DNA from: Haplosporangium gracile
Lineage: Eukaryota; Mortierellomycota; Mortierellomycetes; Mortierellales; Mortierellaceae
DNA length: 31,107 bases
NCBI GenBank assembly: GCA_015499985.1
Contig: JAAAUF010000488.1
Span: 1 to 31,107 of the forward strand
Reading direction: 5' to 3'
Of this stretch, positions 9,906 through 20,022 are shown one piece after another. How positions within the stretch are numbered: the stretch's first letter is position 1; every line of letters starts with the position of its first letter. The position numbers were made by a program, and so were the translations under genes. The notes beneath the pieces are model-generated. The model was not told the DNA's origin and searched no databases. It saw nothing but the letters and a program-made list of their open reading frames with translations.

Positions 9906-12345
9906 ATGGCCATCCACTCCATCTCAACATCATCTTCCGCCTCCTCTTCTTCCTCCTCTTCCCCTTCTCCAACAGCCACATCCTCCCCTACTCTCTCTTC
10001 TCCTTCCACCACCACAACCACCCCGGCCTCGCACTGTTCGCCCTCTGCTAAGCATACCGCTCACAACGGCCTCTTCTCCTTCAACAACAACAGCAACCAC
10101 CACTCCATCTTTGAGGAACACGACCCCGCACTCCCCAGGGGTATCAACATCCTCAACAGACACAACTCCGTATCCCACCACGATGGTGTCTCTGACCCCT
10201 TCGGCCTCTCCGACTACTTCTCATCAAGCGTCCCCAAGGCCAACCTCGCCTCCTCCAACTCTATCCACATCGGCTCCCTCTCCAACGGACTCAGCGGACT
10301 CAGCCTCGCTGCCCAGGGTCTTTCTAGCAATAATAACAACAACAACAGCAATAATTCTCCCACGGAAGAGATCTCGACCATCTTTGTCGTCGGATTCCCC
10401 GAGGACATGCACGAGCGAGAGTTCCAAAACATGTTTGTCTTCACCCCTGGCTTCGAAGCCGCCACTCTCAAGATCCCTCAGCGTGAACAGCAGGAAGACG
10501 ATGCCCTGACCCTTGGTGTCAACGGAGTCAACCCCCGCAAACAGATTGTAAGTTTGTTTTTTTCTTTTGTGTTAGTTAGCGTGGGCTCAAGGGAACTCTG
10601 GGAAGGACTGAGGGGGGAAAAGGATGAACAATCACGAGACTCCCGCAAAGCAACAAAAAAAAAACGATGAAGAAAGGCGGGGGAGGTAGAGAAAAAGGAG
10701 GACAGTATTCTACTTCAAATTACTGAGCACTGTCTACAAAAAAAAAAAAAAAAAAAAGGCAGGGTTCTACTCCACGCAACCGCACTGCAACTGTGCACTG
10801 TCGACAGATAAAGAAGCAGGATTTTACTCTGTTCAAGTGGACTGTAAACAAAGCTCAGTCAACGGATGGAAAAGTAGAATGACGAAACGATCATACTCCA
10901 ATCCACTCCACTCCGGCGCACCGCACGAGCACTTTTGGCTGATGGAAAAAAGAAGATAGATACTTCACTGCACGGCATGAACAATGTCGACTCACACGAT
11001 TTGTCATACCCGCCTCTTTATTCTCCCACAGATTGGCTTCGCAAAGTTTCGCTCTCATCAGGAGGCTCAGCAGGCGATTGCCGTGCTCAGTGGCCGCAGG
11101 GTCGATGCCGAGAAGGGCTCTCTTCTTAAGGCCGAGATGGCAAAGAAGAATCTCCACACCCGCAGGGGTCTCTCCAACGAGCTGGTCGCCACGCTCGGCC
11201 CCAGTCTGATTTCAACTTCATCCTGGGCCGTTTCAGCTCCCATTGGTTCCACCTCGATCCATCCTGTCAACATCGCCAAGAAGGTGCCCCACCCCCTTCA
11301 ACACCGCAATAGTCTCGCTGGATCCGCCGCCTATGACGCCTTCCACTCCGTTCCCTGCAGCCCCGCCCTGCCCAGCGATCTCCTCTCGCCCAACGACTAC
11401 GCCAGCAGCTACGATTTCTACGCCGATGTCTACGCTCCAAACAACCTCGCCAACCTTACCTTTGCAGAGTCTTTTGGCGGTCGTCATCAGCAGGCCATCA
11501 ATCAGCAACAGCAGCAGCAGCAGTCGTCCGACATTTCGTCCTCTTTCTTGGGCCGTCAGAATGCGTTTGATATGAACAGAGTCGACCCTTTGTCCATGGG
11601 AAGCTTCAGCAACAACATGGGCGGATTGGCCGGCTCCATCTCAGGATCATTCTCCAGCTCGTTTAGCAACCGTCATGGCGGTCTTGCTGGATCCCAGCGC
11701 CTCAATAAGGGCTTCTTGGACATGGATGAGACTCCTACATCGACCATGGCGTACCTCTCAAAATCGATCCCTACTCACACTGAGCGTGGATTCAACAATG
11801 CTCTTTTCAGCAACACCAACAACAGCAACAATGGCGATGACATGAACGGCAACAGTCGATTCCAGGGAATGCCCATCTCGACTGCTGCTCCCAGCATGCC
11901 TTCGCCCGCAATGGCCTCTCCTGGATTTCGCACTCCCGTCAACCCTGGCGACCAGAACCCTCCCTGCAACACCCTCTATGTCGGCAACCTCCCCATGAAC
12001 ACCTCTGAGGATGAGCTCCGCACGCTGTTCTCGCGCTGTGTCGGATACCGCCGTCTCTGCTTCCGCACGAAGTCAAACGGGCCCATGTGCTTTGTCGAGT
12101 TTGAGAACGTCGAGTGCGCCACTCAGGCGCTGAACGACCTGTACGGCAACCCCTTGAGCAACTCTGTCAAGGGTGGCATCCGTCTGAGCTTCTCTAAGAA
12201 CCCTCTTGGTGTCCGCAACTCGACCATCAACCAGTCTAGCGGCCTCGCTAACCAGCTTCACAACATGAACGGCATGGGCAACGGATCCGCCTCTTATCTG
12301 GATCGCCGAGACAGCATGACCGCTATGTTCGAGCAGCACTACTGA
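9906..12345 (+). CDS. whi3: Whi3-like RNA-binding protein with two RRM domains, 2 exons, 651 aa
   Basis: Exon 1 is 9906-10547 and exon 2 is 11032-12345, joined at a phase-0 GTAAGT...ACAG intron of 484 nt. The start ATG has a good context (ACCATGG). The N-terminus is Ser/Thr/Pro-rich. RRM1 (about residues 155-260) begins [10 protein letters not shown] and is split by the intron before [14 protein letters not shown]2 (about 540-620) carries RNP2 LYVGNLP and RNP1 GPMCFVEF and ends in [15 protein letters not shown], a tail characteristic of Whi3 homologues. Between them lie a QQQQQQQ tract and Asn/Ser/Gly-rich prion-like sequence. Whi3 binds mRNAs such as G1 cyclin transcripts and forms cytoplasmic condensates in other fungi; the role here is inferred from homology. 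An in-frame ATG inside the intron (10984) would permit a shorter product from an internal promoter, lacking half of RRM1. Confidence 0.88.
10700..10850 (+). repeat. Degenerate tandem repeat in the Whi3-like intron
   Basis: Three imperfect copies of a roughly 40-55-nt unit start near 10700, 10757 and 10814. Each runs from a CAG-rich start through TTCTACT or TTTTACT, then CAA, to ...ACTGT(C/A)(G/T)A. A run of 20 A residues separates the first two copies. The copies share spacing and order of blocks but differ at many bases, suggesting an old duplication inside the intron. Confidence 0.5.
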
Positions 12346-13133
12346 GCGAGCGAGAATGAGTCTCTTGCCTGCTTTTGCTCAGTCTACATTTTCCCCTCCT
12401 CTTCTTCCATTTTCTCCCACTTTGCATCTATCCCTACTCTTCCCTCGTTTACTTTTTTCACTTTCTCCTCATCTCTGACTTAGGCATTGCAAAGTGGTGG
12501 ACAGCAGAGTGCCTCCATTTTTGTTCATTCCATATATCCTGGCAACGATTTGCCTTTTATTCTTTTTGCATTTCACAAAAAAAACCATATATTTGCGGCA
12601 TACATAGCATTTCTCATAGCATTCTTTTTAGCTCTCCTGCTTTTCATTCTCTTTCTTTTTTTCTACTCTGTCAAGGACTCTTCCTCCGATACCCTTGATG
12701 CCTGGATCTAAATAAGAAATGACAAGTTAACGATCTTCACTCTTTCATGATCCTTGAAAAAAATAATGATAACGCCAACCTTTTTTTAATTCGGGCATTC
12801 CTTTTCAATTGCTGTTTCGATATGCTTTTGTTTGTTTGAATTTGTCTAAACAGTTTGATAAAACGGAAGATTTGATCGGGGCGCAAGGGAATAGGATCTC
12901 CTATCCGAGATGGTCAACGAAGCAAAAGGAGATCGGAGCAAAAGTGTTGAACAGAGGCCCACGGTGGGTTTATCAGGAACCGAAGGAGAAAGAAAGTTTG
13001 AGGAATCGATTGCTATCCAGGCAGGACATAAAACCGGACGCTTCATTCGTTCAACTAATACGCCTCCTCTTAATCTTCTTCTTTTCCTCCTCCTCTCTAG
13101 ATCTCTTGCCGCCCAAAAAGAAAAAAAAAAGCG
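12346..13133 (+). other. 3' flank of the Whi3-like gene and upstream region of the next gene
   Basis: The first 350 bases are C/T-rich and then AT-rich, as expected of a 3' UTR. The remainder has only short open frames without domains. I see no convincing additional gene. Confidence 0.5.
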
Positions 13134-13643
13134 ATGATCGTGAAACCGTTGTCGAGTTTGAGCTTAATCCTCATGCATGTCCTTGCTGCTGCCGGTCCCA
13201 TCCCTGCGACCACTATTGAAGCCTCTGTTGCTACCGCTGCTACGACTGCTCCTTCTACGGCCAGCTTGGATCCCTCGAGGCCCACACCCATGATCAAGTC
13301 TCTCATGGCTGTCAACTCTTCCTCGTCCTCTTCGCCTCAGACGCCATCCCAAACCACTACAGAAGAACCGACAGGACAGGACAAAGACTCTGAAGAAGCT
13401 TCCGGTACGGGATCGTCGAGTATTCGTAGGGTCTCTGGGTGGCCGTCATCGTTGAAGATTGAGATTGACGAGCTCGAGGTTGGTGGGTTGGCGATCCCAT
13501 CTGTCCGGACGTTGCTCCGGAACTCGAAGAGTGGGTCCATTAACTTTGGGAATGTTGACCTTGGCTCTTCTGGTTCTGGCGCTGGACCTGCTGAGGCCGG
13601 TTCGAGTGGGGGTGAAGCTGGTCAAGTCGTCGAGTATGCTTGA
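13134..13643 (+). CDS. Probable small secreted Ser/Thr-rich protein, 169 aa
   Basis: A single open frame from ATG to TGA. The N-terminus is a plausible signal peptide: MIVKP, then the hydrophobic stretch LSSLSLILMHVLAAAG, with likely cleavage near residue 21. The mature part is Ser/Thr/Pro-rich (SSSSSSPQTPSQTTTE), has a more structured middle (WPSSLKIEIDELEVGGLAIPSVRTLLRNS) and a Gly/Ser-rich tail, and contains no cysteine. There is no known domain and no GPI signal at the C-terminus. It could be a cell-wall or secreted effector-like protein. Because both strands are fairly open here, it might also be the last exon of a longer gene; a C/T run ending in TCTAG just upstream (13100) resembles an acceptor. 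Confidence 0.5.
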   Translation: MIVKPLSSLSLILMHVLAAAGPIPATTIEASVATAATTAPSTASLDPSRPTPMIKSLMAVNSSSSSSPQTPSQTTTEEPTGQDKDSEEASGTGSSSIRRVSGWPSSLKIEIDELEVGGLAIPSVRTLLRNSKSGSINFGNVDLGSSGSGAGPAEAGSSGGEAGQVVEYA

Positions 13644-13780
13644 AAAGGAAGAGTCATTTATCAGTCGCAGTGACGATTTTTGCATTGCTTTCACAATAAC
13701 AAGCTAAAGGCTCTTCTATGTACGCTTCGCCCGGTCTCCGATCTGTTATTATGCATTAGTTCATATCATAGCGCTTGAAA

Positions 13781-13786
13781 AATAAA
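13781..13786 (+). terminator. Candidate polyadenylation signal of the small secreted protein gene
   Basis: AATAAA, 138 bases after the stop codon, in an AT-rich stretch. Confidence 0.4.
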
Positions 13787-14385
13787 CAACATTCTTGTGC
13801 ATTGACATCATATTATTTTTGCGAGAACAGTTGTCAACATGTCATCGCTCTCCATCGCCTCGTTTTGTGGTGCATTTTTTGCAGGCAGTGTGACCACGAG
13901 AATGAAAGAAGATAGTGAACCTATAGCTCATAATGAACAACATAGACGAAGGCAACGTCATGGTCCCTCTTCCTCCGCCATCGAGCCTCGACTCGGTCCA
14001 ACAGTCGGACCCACGGGGAAATATTGATAGCATCGTTTTACATTGAGCAAAGGATGATCTTATTGATGTTCCAGGGGGCGGTAAGACCCCCTCATCTCCT
14101 TGCTTGTTGCTCTCTGCTTTCGTACTTCGTTTTGTTGTGAGCCTGCTGACAGTTGCATTGTCGTTGTCGTTGTTATCACTCCCGCCATTTTTTTTTTTTT
14201 TTTGCTTTATTGTCCCATGCATTTAATATCTTCAAACCTCTTTCTTCCTTTTTCCCTTCTTTCTTCTTTTTCCCTTTTATTACCCTATTTCCATCCACTC
14301 TTCTTTATTTCTCTTCCATTACTACCAACAACTATAACCTAACCATCTACTTCTTTTGTATCCAAAAAACCAAAAACCAAAAACC
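13787..14385 (+). other. Intergenic and leader of the Slm-like gene
   Basis: The left half shows nothing coding. From about 14190 the plus strand is C/T-rich and ends in an A/C-rich stretch with CCAAAAA repeats directly before the start codon of the next gene, as in a fungal 5' UTR. Confidence 0.45.
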
Positions 14386-16809
14386 ATGGACTCAACAATC
14401 GGGAAGGCCTTTTCTCGAACTTTCGGGCGAAAGTCTTCAGTTGCTGCACCAAAGTCTACAACAACAACTGCAACCTCGCCACCCGCTTCCCCTCAGCCGG
14501 TTGCAGCTACAATCCCTCCCCATAAGCAAGTCTTCATTGACACACATCCAGACACCCTTGCCACCAACGGAGGCCATGGTAATGGGTATTTTAGCGGAGC
14601 TGATCAGAATAGTCTTTTGTCACCCGACTCTATCCCCTCGCCCAACTTGCAGGCGACCGTCTCCCCCCCGAACTCGGCAGTCCCCTTCTCTCCTGAGAAG
14701 TCGACCGCTCCTCCTGTGCACTTTGCCACCAATGGGAATGGCGGTGTCTCAGGAGCAATGTCTCCAAGGATGACACATACCTCCCACATGCGTGAGTCGA
14801 CCGCGATGTCGACTACAAGCACTGATGAGGAAATGATGCCCACCGCCGGCGACAAGGATGGTCTCAACCCCGCAGATATGCTCCTGAACCGTCTCACGTC
14901 CTACCGAGCGCTCGTCAGGAACCTGCAGCAGCACTTCAACGAGATTGCGTTGGTCGAGGAGGGGACCTCCAAGGCCATGCAGCGGGCCACGACGTTGATT
15001 TATGTCCCCTTTAGGGATGGACACCAGTTTGTGGACAAGGGTGGGTTGCAGGATATCTGTATTGGGGTTCGAGATTCGGCCAAGATCAGGAGCGAACACC
15101 ATGCGGCGGCGGCTCGATTTGTGGACGAGACAGTTGTCAAGAACCTCAGAAGGCTGAAACAGGATATCAAGTCGAGGATCAAGTCTCTCAAAGCGGACAG
15201 TAGTTTGTATAACATGAAGGTATTCAAGGAGCGGGCGGCTTCGCAGGAGCGTATTGGACAGCTTGCCAAGGCTATTGGACTCCTTGAGAATGTTCGCGGT
15301 GGGCACCACCCTGATGTTCATTCTGACCCCTACTTGATTCATCTCGGTAATTCTCTGCGCCCGCTTTGCCTTTGTTTTCTGCTTATTCTCTTTTATTTTT
15401 TGACCGCGCCTTTTTTGTTCGTGGAATTTTTGAAACATTTCTAACAAACAGCCCGCCATTAATTCCCCTATTCTCCCGAAATGCCTTTTCTACTTTAGCA
15501 TTGAAGCGACAGCTGGCAAAACAGGTCCACGAGGAGAACCTATTTGCTCGAGGTCTTCAACAATGTCAAGAACAAATCCGCATCTTTGAGTCCCATATCA
15601 TCAGGGAAATCAAACAGGTCCTCGCTGCCTTTGCACAGTGTCAGGCAGGCCACGCCAGCCCTGCTTTCAGTCAGTCCTGGGCGCAGACCGAGATGGCCCT
15701 CCACTCCCTGCAAGAGGACACCGAGTGGCGCCACTTCCAAGCCATGAACAAATCGCGCCTCTTCCCCTCGGACCTTGTGGACGCCGACCCGGAGGCACTC
15801 GACTACCCCTGCAAGGAAAACCCCTATGTGATCCCTATTAAGACTGCCTACTTGAGTCGCCAGTCCTCGGTCTTCAAGAACTGGAAGGATGGGTTCTTTG
15901 TGTTGACGCTTGCTGGATGGTTGCATGTTTTCTCGTCATCCAAGGATCTGGGGACGGGCTCTGTCCCCGAGAGATCGATCTATTTGCCAACGGCTGTTCT
16001 GGGACCACATTCGGATCCTTCCCAGAAGCAGCATGTCTTTTCTTTGGACGGCAAGGGTATGGGCGGACTCCTCCACCGCGATGCCCAGATTTTCACGTAA
16101 GTGGATGCGAAATGAGAAATAATTGCGTTTGCTTTGTTTTAGTAGTTTGTATACGTTTGCATCAAAGGTACCTAAAAATAACACATACCTGTTTACTTGT
16201 GCGACTTTACATAGGGTCCGAGCTCACTCCAGAGAAGAAATGTTAGACTGGTGGGGAGAGATGGCCAAGTACACTCAGGCGGCATTAGTCACTCAGTCTT
16301 TAACCGGCGCCAACCTCAGTCATTCTAATTCTACAATCTCCCGAGCCGGCTCTGTCAAGCAACCCGGCGCAAAGTCTCCTGAACTCGTTAACGCCGCAAC
16401 ATTCAACCAGGGACCGTCGGCTCCTTATGAGCACCCGAATGATAAGGCAGAGGTACCCAATGCACCTGTTGTTGGTTATGCAGCTCCACTTCCTACTGGT
16501 CCTGTTGGTGCTGCTACTACTGCTGGTCCTGTTGGTACTGCTACTACTGCTGGTCCTGTTGGTAATGCTACTACTGCTGGCCCTGTTGGTACTGCTACTA
16601 CTGCTGGGACTACTGCTGCTCCTGTCATTGCTACTACTACTTCGACCACGACCACCACCAATGAAGCTCTTCCCTCTCCATCTGCGGAGGCAAGTGGTAA
16701 CCACACAACCTTCTTGCCCGAAATGGCACCCATCCAACAAGAGCAGCATCCCTTGAACCGCCAAAACACTGGTTCGACGGTCTCTCTCAACGACGCCGAA
16801 CCCGTTTAA
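14386..16809 (+). CDS. SLM1: Slm1/Slm2-like BAR and PH domain protein, 3 exons, 717 aa
   Basis: Exons are 14386-15346, 15499-16096 and 16215-16809. Introns are 152 and 118 nt and all phases agree, giving 718 codons with TAA. The start is the first ATG of the frame, in the context AACCATGG. Residues 1-160 are Ser/Thr/Pro-rich. A helical BAR-like region follows from about 165 to 410 (NRLTSYRALVRNLQQHFNE, then KQDIKSRIKSLK, then KRQLAKQVHEEN). The PH domain (about 425-535) reads YLSRQSSVFKNWKDGFFVLT, then WLHVFSSS, and ends HSREEMLDWWGEM. Yeast Slm proteins bind PtdIns(4,5)P2 at the plasma membrane and are TORC2 and calcineurin targets regulating actin and sphingolipids; that role is inferred. 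The C-terminal tail holds four tandem 9-residue repeats and a Thr-rich run. The assembly gap lies 36 bases after the stop. Confidence 0.85.
16498..16605 (+). repeat. Four tandem 27-bp units coding for GPVGxATTA repeats
   Basis: Four copies of a 27-bp unit in frame within the last exon of the Slm-like gene. The translated units are GPVGAATTA, GPVGTATTA, GPVGNATTA and GPVGTATTA. Copies differ at only a few bases, so the expansion is recent compared with the flanking Thr/Pro-rich tail, and copy number is likely to vary between strains. Confidence 0.9.
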
Positions 16810-16844
16810 GGACATAACATACTCAAATGCGCAAACAACCGCGC

Positions 16845-16854
16845 NNNNNNNNNN
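16845..16854. other. Assembly gap (10 N)
   Basis: Ten N characters between the end of the Slm-like gene and an AT-rich stretch. A fixed small N count usually marks a scaffold join of unknown size, so sequence may be missing here. Confidence 0.95.
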
Positions 16855-16875
16855 TTTTTTACCATTTATTTATGA

Positions 16876-16881
16876 AATAAA
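16876..16881 (+). terminator. Candidate polyadenylation signal downstream of the Slm-like gene
   Basis: AATAAA about 70 bases beyond the stop of the Slm-like gene, but on the far side of the N gap, so its assignment depends on the true gap size. Confidence 0.3.
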
Positions 16882-16945
16882 GAGCATTTAACATAAATTT
16901 GCGCATAGAAAAATTGATGCTGGGAAGTGGAGTCTTTGTGCATAG

Positions 16946-17925
16946 GACAGGCACCGCTATGATATTTATCGTACAGATGGGTCGCTAATCTCCTCTGTTA
17001 ATGCCGTCAACTTTGCACCTGAACGGAGATTGATCAAGGATCATGTCCAAGGTAAGGAAACAAGATCTGCATGCGATTGTCCCATCGGTATGACAAGCAT
17101 TATTTATTCAAAAAGCCTTTATATCTTACTGATAATGCCAACTATGATACTCTTCCCTACCTTTAGTACCCTTCCCGTCAACTTGTGCTTCGGACCGGAC
17201 GGAGTCTCTCTCAACTTTATCATCATCGTCTTCGGGTGAAGATCAAGCCCCCGCGCCCAAAAGGTCGTTATCATTCGGGACTAGCGTCCACCGTTGCACC
17301 TGTTTCATGCTTAATGGATCACGATTTGACAGTCGATCCAGCCACCAGTGCCTGCACCCGATGTTCCACACATCATCTTCCCCATATACGGTCCTGATGG
17401 TCTGCGAAATCCTGCCCCTGTCCAAGACCCTCCGTACATTTCCATGTTCTTTGTGGGAACTGCTGGCGTCGGCAATGGTTCACGGATCAAAGGACATTTT
17501 CGTTACGGCGGGGAAAGGGTTGTTGAGCAACATGTTAGGTGTACTGCTGTGCTTATGTCTAACGAGCAGGTGACTTCGAAAGTTTGTCCGTTCTGCTTTT
17601 TCGAGATCCATCTGACAAAGGCGGCGGTTGACGGGAAATCCGTTCGTGTCCACGGAGCCGTGGAATGTATCAACCCAGAATGTGAGTCCTTCCTATTCGG
17701 AAACACCAAAGAGTGAGGGATTCTAACGCCGCAGTCAACATCGCCCTTTCTGGCTTCGCCCAACTGATAGATAACGACCGTAAGACGGTCCGTCCCTTTC
17801 GCAGGGTGATCCAGCCCTAGGACTACCACCATCCAATATTCTCAAGCCAGCCCATGTTCTGGATTACTTCTACTTCTGGGACTTTGAGATGAAGCTCCGA
17901 AGGATCACAGCTTGCTGTGTTTATT
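16946..17925 (+). pseudogene. Fragmented gene of unknown family with a Cys-containing domain
   Basis: Coding-like pieces follow one another. One runs 16946-17051 (acceptor GCATAG, donor GTAAGG), reading RYDIYRTDGSLISSVNAVNF. A second starts at 17167 after TTTAG and is Ser-rich. The frame then changes near 17333. A strong stretch from 17333 to 17681 reads VPHIIFPIYGPDG, then KGHFRYGGERVVEQHVRCTA and KVCPFCFFEIHL. A 53-nt GTGAGT...GCAG intron leads to FNIALSGFAQLIDNDRK and a TAG at 17818-17820. A further piece in another frame (17800-17925) reads KPAHVLDYFYFWDFEMKLRR and ends at a GTAAGTG donor with no acceptor partner seen before the next gene. No start codon is visible and the 5' part may lie in the N gap. 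I do not recognise the family. The frame changes suggest a pseudogene, but unusual introns or assembly errors next to the gap are possible. Confidence 0.5.
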
Positions 17926-18218
17926 GTAAGTGTTGCTTTTCTTGGATTGGTGCTTTGTGTTTGTGAGTCGTGTCGCCTTTCTGATTATGTTTCTGGAGCT
18001 CTCTATCCTAGGGCTTTCCCTCTATCGTCTTCTGATTGTACCTTTGATCGCTCGTGCTGCATTTCCCCCAATGACAGTCACCCGATTCGCCCAATTGAAC
18101 AAATCTTGTTTTTGATCCACGCTTTAGACACAAAAAAAGTTTTTTTTTTTCCTTCAAGTCCAAGGAACACCTTCCTTGCTTCCTCTTCAACCCTCTCATT
18201 CAGGCCTCTCATTCCGAA

Positions 18219-20012
18219 ATGCCGAAAGCTACAACTAAGAAGGCCAAACCCGGCGGACTCCGTCGTGCCCAGCTCGGAGACGATACAACAGCTGCTGCTG
18301 CAGAGTCTCCACGTTTCAATCCCCTCGCCGCCGCCACAGGAACCAATGGAAAATCAACAACAGCCGAAACGTCTGGCACTTCAACAACCCCTGTAGCTCA
18401 GGACCAGGAAATGACTGAAGCTAGCGAAGGCGCAGAAGGATCATCATCAGTCGGAGGAGAGACAGCAAGTTTAGCACTGAATGCTGACGAGGCCGGCGAC
18501 GAGCTTTCGGAGCTCCGTCAGACCTACGAAGCCGCCCAGAAGCAATTCGCAGAATCAGGAACCCAAGAATACCTCCGCGGGACGATCCACGAATGTGACC
18601 GGATGATCCGCAACTGCGGCGAAGAAGTCTACCCCTCCGCAGAGTTCAATTATATCTACGCCTCGGCCTTGCATGATTTCTCCTTAATTGGTGCTGAGGA
18701 GCAGGAGCTTTCTGGGTTTGTCGAGATGGCGCTCGAGTATGTCAGTCATGTCGCAGATCTGATTACTGCCTCGGAGAAAGCGGAAGCAGACTGGGTATGG
18801 AAGTATTATCTAGTCGCAGGAAAGGTGAATCTTCAAAAGGCAGATTCATTATACGAGGACCAGGAAGCGGCATCGTCCAAGAAGGAGTTTAAGCAGTTGG
18901 GGACTCAGATCCATACGACGCTTGTCCAGGCGACGGGGTTGTTGGATACAGCGTTCAAGATGGTTCCTGAGGGAGAGGAGAGGCATGTGGTGAGGTTGGA
19001 TGCGAAATCGATCGAGAAGGTGGGTGCCAAGGAGCATGAGATGGTTTCGGCTGCGGCAAATGTTGCGCTCCATGCGGATCGATTTGAGGAGTATGAGCGC
19101 CGGAAGAAGTGGAATACTTGGGCTCTCGAGAGTTATCGTCAAGTCACTCAAGGTAAATACTCCTTTTTTCTTAGGAAAATGAAGCTTTGCTGGAACTTGG
19201 CTGCAAAGGACCGTAATTTTTCTACATCTCACAAGTACTCATACTTTCTTACCCTTTTCCCATGATATGTATAGATACCCCGGAGAATGTGGAGGCATGG
19301 CAGGGCATTGCAACATGCTTGCATTCGATTGTCGGATGGTGGGCTGATCAGGAAGCGGACGAAGAAAATGACAATGATGATGAGGATGAGGATGAGGAAG
19401 AACCCAAGGACGAGCTCAGTCTCCCCGTTTACTCCACAGAACACGGCCAGATGTCATTACAAGGTACTACGAGGTTGACAGGAGCGGCTAATGTTGTGAT
19501 GCAACATAAGTCCCTATGACTTTTGCCTTAATGTACTTGTGCGTGTGTTGTTCGGAAGGTAATTAGCCTGGATAATTTTCAACTCTAATTAATGTTTGCC
19601 TGTTTGTCTGTTTGTCCATTTCTTTGTTTAGCACTGGAGGCTATCAAGAAGGCGCTTGAGCTTGCCCGCAAGTCTGAATCATTGACAAGTGACCTCTTGA
19701 CCTTGGTAAGTCGAAAAAAAAATAACTCTTCTCTGTTTTTCTGTAATGATTGCGATATGCATGGTGATGAAAAATGCAGACCGTTATCTAATTGACATTC
19801 CTGTCTATCGTAACTCACTACGTTTTCTATAGGGTGCTGAGTGCCATTTGAATTTGGTCAACATTGCAGTGGGCGATAGGGCGGCAGCCGAGCAGTCCAA
19901 GGCTGCAGTAGCGTTGATCAAGGAGGCCATGGCCACATTCCCTGATCCGGCCCTCGAGGAGCGGTATGCTGAAGTTTTGGAGGAGTTTGAGGAGATTGCT
20001 GGCAGCAATTAG
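18219..20012 (+). CDS. ETT1: ETT1-like protein (enhancer of translation termination 1 family), 4 exons, 458 aa
   Basis: Exons are 18219-19152, 19275-19463, 19632-19705 and 19833-20012. Donors are GTAAAT, GTACTA and GTAAGT, and the total is 459 codons with TAG. The N-terminal 95 residues are low-complexity and begin with a Lys-rich patch that could be a nuclear signal (TTKKAKPGG). Then comes the helical core, where EYLRGTIHECDRMIRN resembles the yeast Ett1 segment containing HECDRLLR. It is followed by TPR-like helices (ASALHDFSLIG, then GIATCLHSIVGWW), a very acidic insertion of about 19 Asp, Glu and Asn residues in exon 2, and a C-terminal helical region (ALEAIKKALELARKSE, then EERYAEVLEEFEEIAG). 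Yeast Ett1 promotes stop-codon recognition and works with Tpa1. The family call rests on short similarity and size (yeast 412 aa), so it is moderate. The gene is colinear with the DUF89 gene, 0.6 kb apart. Confidence 0.65.
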
Positions 20013-20016
20013 ATCA

Positions 20017-20022
20017 AATAAA
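20017..20022 (+). terminator. AATAAA directly after the ETT1-like stop
   Basis: AATAAA starts five bases after the TAG. If used, the 3' UTR would be only about 20-30 nt, which is unusually short; it may therefore be a chance match. Confidence 0.25.

Noticed and set aside
14749..15459. 236-codon minus-strand open frame across the Slm-like gene
   Set aside because: It runs antisense through a gene with clear BAR/PH features and across its intron boundary, so it is a shadow.
17307..17573. 88-codon plus frame overlapping the broken gene
   Set aside because: The neighbouring frame from 17333 has far better protein character and leads into a spliced exon; this one becomes Leu/Cys-rich noise.
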